In this document: one piece after another, positions 62,324 through 64,000 of the stretch
How the letters are laid out: the number at the start of each line of letters is the position of its first letter
How positions within the stretch are numbered: position 1 is the stretch's first letter
From: an uncultured Thermoanaerobaculia bacterium
Lineage (GTDB): Bacteria > Acidobacteriota > Thermoanaerobaculia > Multivoradales > Multivoraceae
Length of the DNA: 64,000 nucleotides
NCBI GenBank assembly: GCA_951813015.1
Contig: CATOTG010000004.1
Span: 182,105 to 246,104, forward strand
Direction: 5' to 3'
The notes under the pieces: model-generated
What the model saw: the letters and a program-made list of their open reading frames with translations, nothing else
The model's database searches: none
What the model was told of the DNA's origin: nothing
Translations under genes and position numbers: made by a program

Positions 62324-63637
62324 TTGTTCGAGACCTTGCGAGAAGGGTCTGAGACGACCGCTGGCGGTACCGTGGGTGCCGGGCCCGACGCTGCCACCAG
62401 GCCCAGCGGACCAGAGCAGCGAAACGCTCGTCCGGGAGCGGGCCGGTTCGCCGAGTTCTTCGCCGGCATCGGCCTGGTCCGCGAAGCGATCGAGCCCCTC
62501 GGTTGGCGATGCGTCTTCGCCAACGACATTGCGCCGCGCAAGGAGGAGATGTACCGACAGCGATTCGGCGATGAGCACTTTCTCCTAGGCGACATCCACG
62601 ACCTCGGAATGGGCGACCTGCCACCCCGTCTCGACCTCGTGACGGCGTCCTTCCCGTGCATCGACCTCTCTCTCGCAGGGAACCGCGCGGGTCTGGCTGG
62701 CCCGCATTCGGGGACAATCTGGCCGTTCCTGGACATCGTGACGGCCCTGTGCATACAGCGCACGCCGCCGTCCGCCGTCCTGCTGGAGAACGTGACGGGT
62801 TTCCTCACGTCAAGGGGCGGCGCAGATCTGGCAGACGTTTGCCGCCGGCTGGCAGCCGTCCACTACGTCATCGACGTGCTGTTCGTCGACGCGCGCTGGT
62901 TCCGGCCCCAGAGCCGGCCTCGACTGTTCGTCGTGGCGCGACAACGCAAGGACGGGGGTCCGTGGAACCGGCCCGGCTCGCAGCCCTCGCGGCTGCGTCC
63001 CGCTGCGGTGCGGCGGTTCGAGGCAGCCCATCCCGACTTGCCCTTCGTCGATCTCCCGCTGCCGGCGCCGCCCGACGAGACGCCCGGCACTCTCGCTTCC
63101 ATCCTCGAGAATCTGCCACCGGATGACGCTCGATGGTGGCCCGAGGACCGTGCCGCAGCCCTGGTATCCCGGATGGCGCCTCGGAATCGCCGTCGTGTAG
63201 ACGAGCTGCTAGCCGGGGAGCGTGACGGCGTCGCGACGATGTTCCGCCGCCGCCGCAACGGCCGCACGGTGGGTGAACTCAGACCCGATCGTCTCGCAGG
63301 CTGCCTCAGAACCCCTCAGGGCGGCAGCAGCGTCCAGTTCCTTGTCGATTGCCGCAGCGGAGCGACCCGGATCCGGCCGCTGACGGGTCGAGAGTACGCA
63401 CGCTTGCAGGGGGCCGACTCCTTCCCCATCGAAGTCAACGACCGCCAGGCGAGACTGGGATTCGGCGACGCGGTGTGCGTGCAAGCGGTCCGGTGGCTGG
63501 TACAGCATGCCTTCAGCGCTGACCGTAGGGCGGCGCTGAGCACGCCAAGATCCTTCGGCGAAACTGCGGCAGTGCGCTACCCGTACGCGCCCCCGACGAG
63601 AGGCCGCGACGAACCGCAACGGCCGCTCTTCAAGTAG
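62324..63637 (+). CDS. dcm: DNA (cytosine-5)-methyltransferase
   Basis: A 437-residue C5-cytosine methyltransferase. Motif I is FAGIG (46-50), motif IV FPC with the catalytic C112, motif VI ENV (155-157), motif VIII QSRPR (196-200), and a late GFGDAVCVQAV closing motif (X). The target-recognition domain lies between about 220 and 350. The start is TTG at 62324, with AGGAG 11 bases upstream, giving a long 40-residue leader. It pairs with the divergent vsr. No recognisable restriction partner is intact in the window. Confidence 0.92.
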   Translation: MFETLREGSETTAGGTVGAGPDAATRPSGPEQRNARPGAGRFAEFFAGIGLVREAIEPLGWRCVFANDIAPRKEEMYRQRFGDEHFLLGDIHDLGMGDLPPRLDLVTASFPCIDLSLAGNRAGLAGPHSGTIWPFLDIVTALCIQRTPPSAVLLENVTGFLTSRGGADLADVCRRLAAVHYVIDVLFVDARWFRPQSRPRLFVVARQRKDGGPWNRPGSQPSRLRPAAVRRFEAAHPDLPFVDLPLPAPPDETPGTLASILENLPPDDARWWPEDRAAALVSRMAPRNRRRVDELLAGERDGVATMFRRRRNGRTVGELRPDRLAGCLRTPQGGSSVQFLVDCRSGATRIRPLTGREYARLQGADSFPIEVNDRQARLGFGDAVCVQAVRWLVQHAFSADRRAALSTPRSFGETAAVRYPYAPPTRGRDEPQRPLFK

Positions 63638-63650
63638 CTCGCCCCGCTCG

Positions 63651-63785
63651 ATGCGGCCCGGCACGCTTGACGTCCGTGCGGCGCTGATCTACTTCCACGC
63701 CTACATGTACGGCCCCTATCAGGGCCGCCTTCGGCTGTTCAGGGACCGAGGCCTGCAGCCACGGAAGTGGAACACACAAGCGTGA
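63651..63785 (+). CDS. Small ORF downstream of dcm, probably truncated
   Basis: A 44-residue frame starting MRPGTLDVRAALIYFHAYMYG, 13 bp after dcm. It is mainly readable until QPRKWNTQA, and the stop codon falls in the IS-end-like repeat at 63779. The sequence is aromatic-rich and coding-like. I do not recognise it. It may be the start of a restriction gene cut off by the mobile element. Confidence 0.4.
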   Translation: MRPGTLDVRAALIYFHAYMYGPYQGRLRLFRDRGLQPRKWNTQA

Positions 63786-63802
63786 GTCGGGTGGGATAGG
63801 GA
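63779..63802 (+). repeat. Putative IS-end-like direct repeat, right copy
   Basis: Near-copy of 60952-60976 (AGCGTGAGTCGGGTGGGAT) with one substitution and one deletion. It ends the small ORF after dcm. Confidence 0.5.
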
Positions 63803-63843
63803 AAACACTTGGGGTCAAGTGCGGCTGGCTGGCGTGGGGCGGA

Positions 63844-64000
63844 TCAGTCTTGGCGGCGCCAGCGGAAGACCGTGGCGTCGATGACCTCGCGGGAGGGTTC
63901 GACGATCACGCGAACGGGCTCCCTCGGTTCGAGGAAGCGGGACGTCAGGCAGCGTCGGCGTTGCCGGCCCTTCTGCGTCAACCGGCAGGGGAAGCGGAGG
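63844..64000 (-). CDS. Partial unrecognised gene at window edge
   Basis: An open minus-strand frame from the window end to TGA at 63844-63846. Its C terminus reads EPVRVIVEPSREVIDATVFRWRRQD. Third-position G/C is high, as in the neighbouring real genes. No start is in the window and I do not recognise the family. Confidence 0.4.
   Translation of the reverse strand, partial: LRFPCRLTQKGRQRRRCLTSRFLEPREPVRVIVEPSREVIDATVFRWRRQD

Overview
The window reads as a chromosomal segment of a high-GC bacterium with an outer membrane. The evidence is the lipoprotein signal peptides, an MltA-type lytic transglycosylase, strong G/C third-position bias, and frequent 4-bp GTGA/ATGA overlaps between neighbouring genes. 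The gene mix suggests an Acidobacteriota-like or similar environmental heterotroph: esterase, acyl-CoA dehydrogenase, several SDRs, sulfatase-like hydrolase, wax ester/TAG synthases, a FAD-oxidoreductase/SelD fusion, and a PHM-like copper protein with a cytochrome c motif. That placement is inference only. I saw no rRNA or tRNA gene.

Layout. 0-9.3 kb: lipid and small-molecule metabolism (thioesterase, carboxylesterase, acyl-CoA dehydrogenase, PEBP, class III aminotransferase, two SDRs, sulfatase-like lipoprotein). 9.4-15.0 kb: a tightly coupled operon of MBL hydrolase, ABC ATPase, FtsX-type permease and MFS transporter. Its permease start is preceded by four tandem copies of its own start region. 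15.1-19.2 kb: TetR regulator and several genes carrying many single-base indels. 19.3-26.6 kb: aminotransferase, VOC proteins, DUF6165, glycosyltransferase, MltA and MetX. 26.6-31.3 kb: UDP-sulfoquinovose synthase, divergent from a surface-glycan-like operon (glycosyltransferase, deacetylase, GNAT). 31.4-40.6 kb: a defence island with type III mod/res, an NACHT NTPase whose PD-(D/E)XK nuclease half lies in another frame, and a decayed DUF4143 gene. 40.7-54.3 kb: Ogt, PQQ-propeller protein, cytochrome/copper protein, Gfo/Idh/MocA oxidoreductase, DUF4332, cupredoxin-like protein, ribosomal protein S4, radical SAM, SelD fusion, CaiB/BaiF CoA transferase and amidohydrolase. 54.4-56.0 kb: direct repeats, DUF6489, a CRISPR-like decayed array and VapBC. 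56.1-60.8 kb: a neutral-lipid operon (two WS/DGAT-family proteins, lipase-like hydrolase, phasin-like coiled coil, GNAT). 61-63.8 kb: a dcm/vsr module with transposase and antitoxin remnants, bounded by similar 24-25-bp direct repeats.

Three cross-cutting patterns stand out. (1) A dispersed ~75-bp double-hairpin intergenic repeat occurs five times, and one copy shows compensatory stem changes. (2) At four loci a segment carrying a gene's start region has been duplicated just upstream; at the permease this creates a chain of overlapping mini-ORFs. (3) About 2.6 kb (16.0-18.6 kb) is dense in single-base indels in G/C runs, which may be assembly error rather than gene decay.
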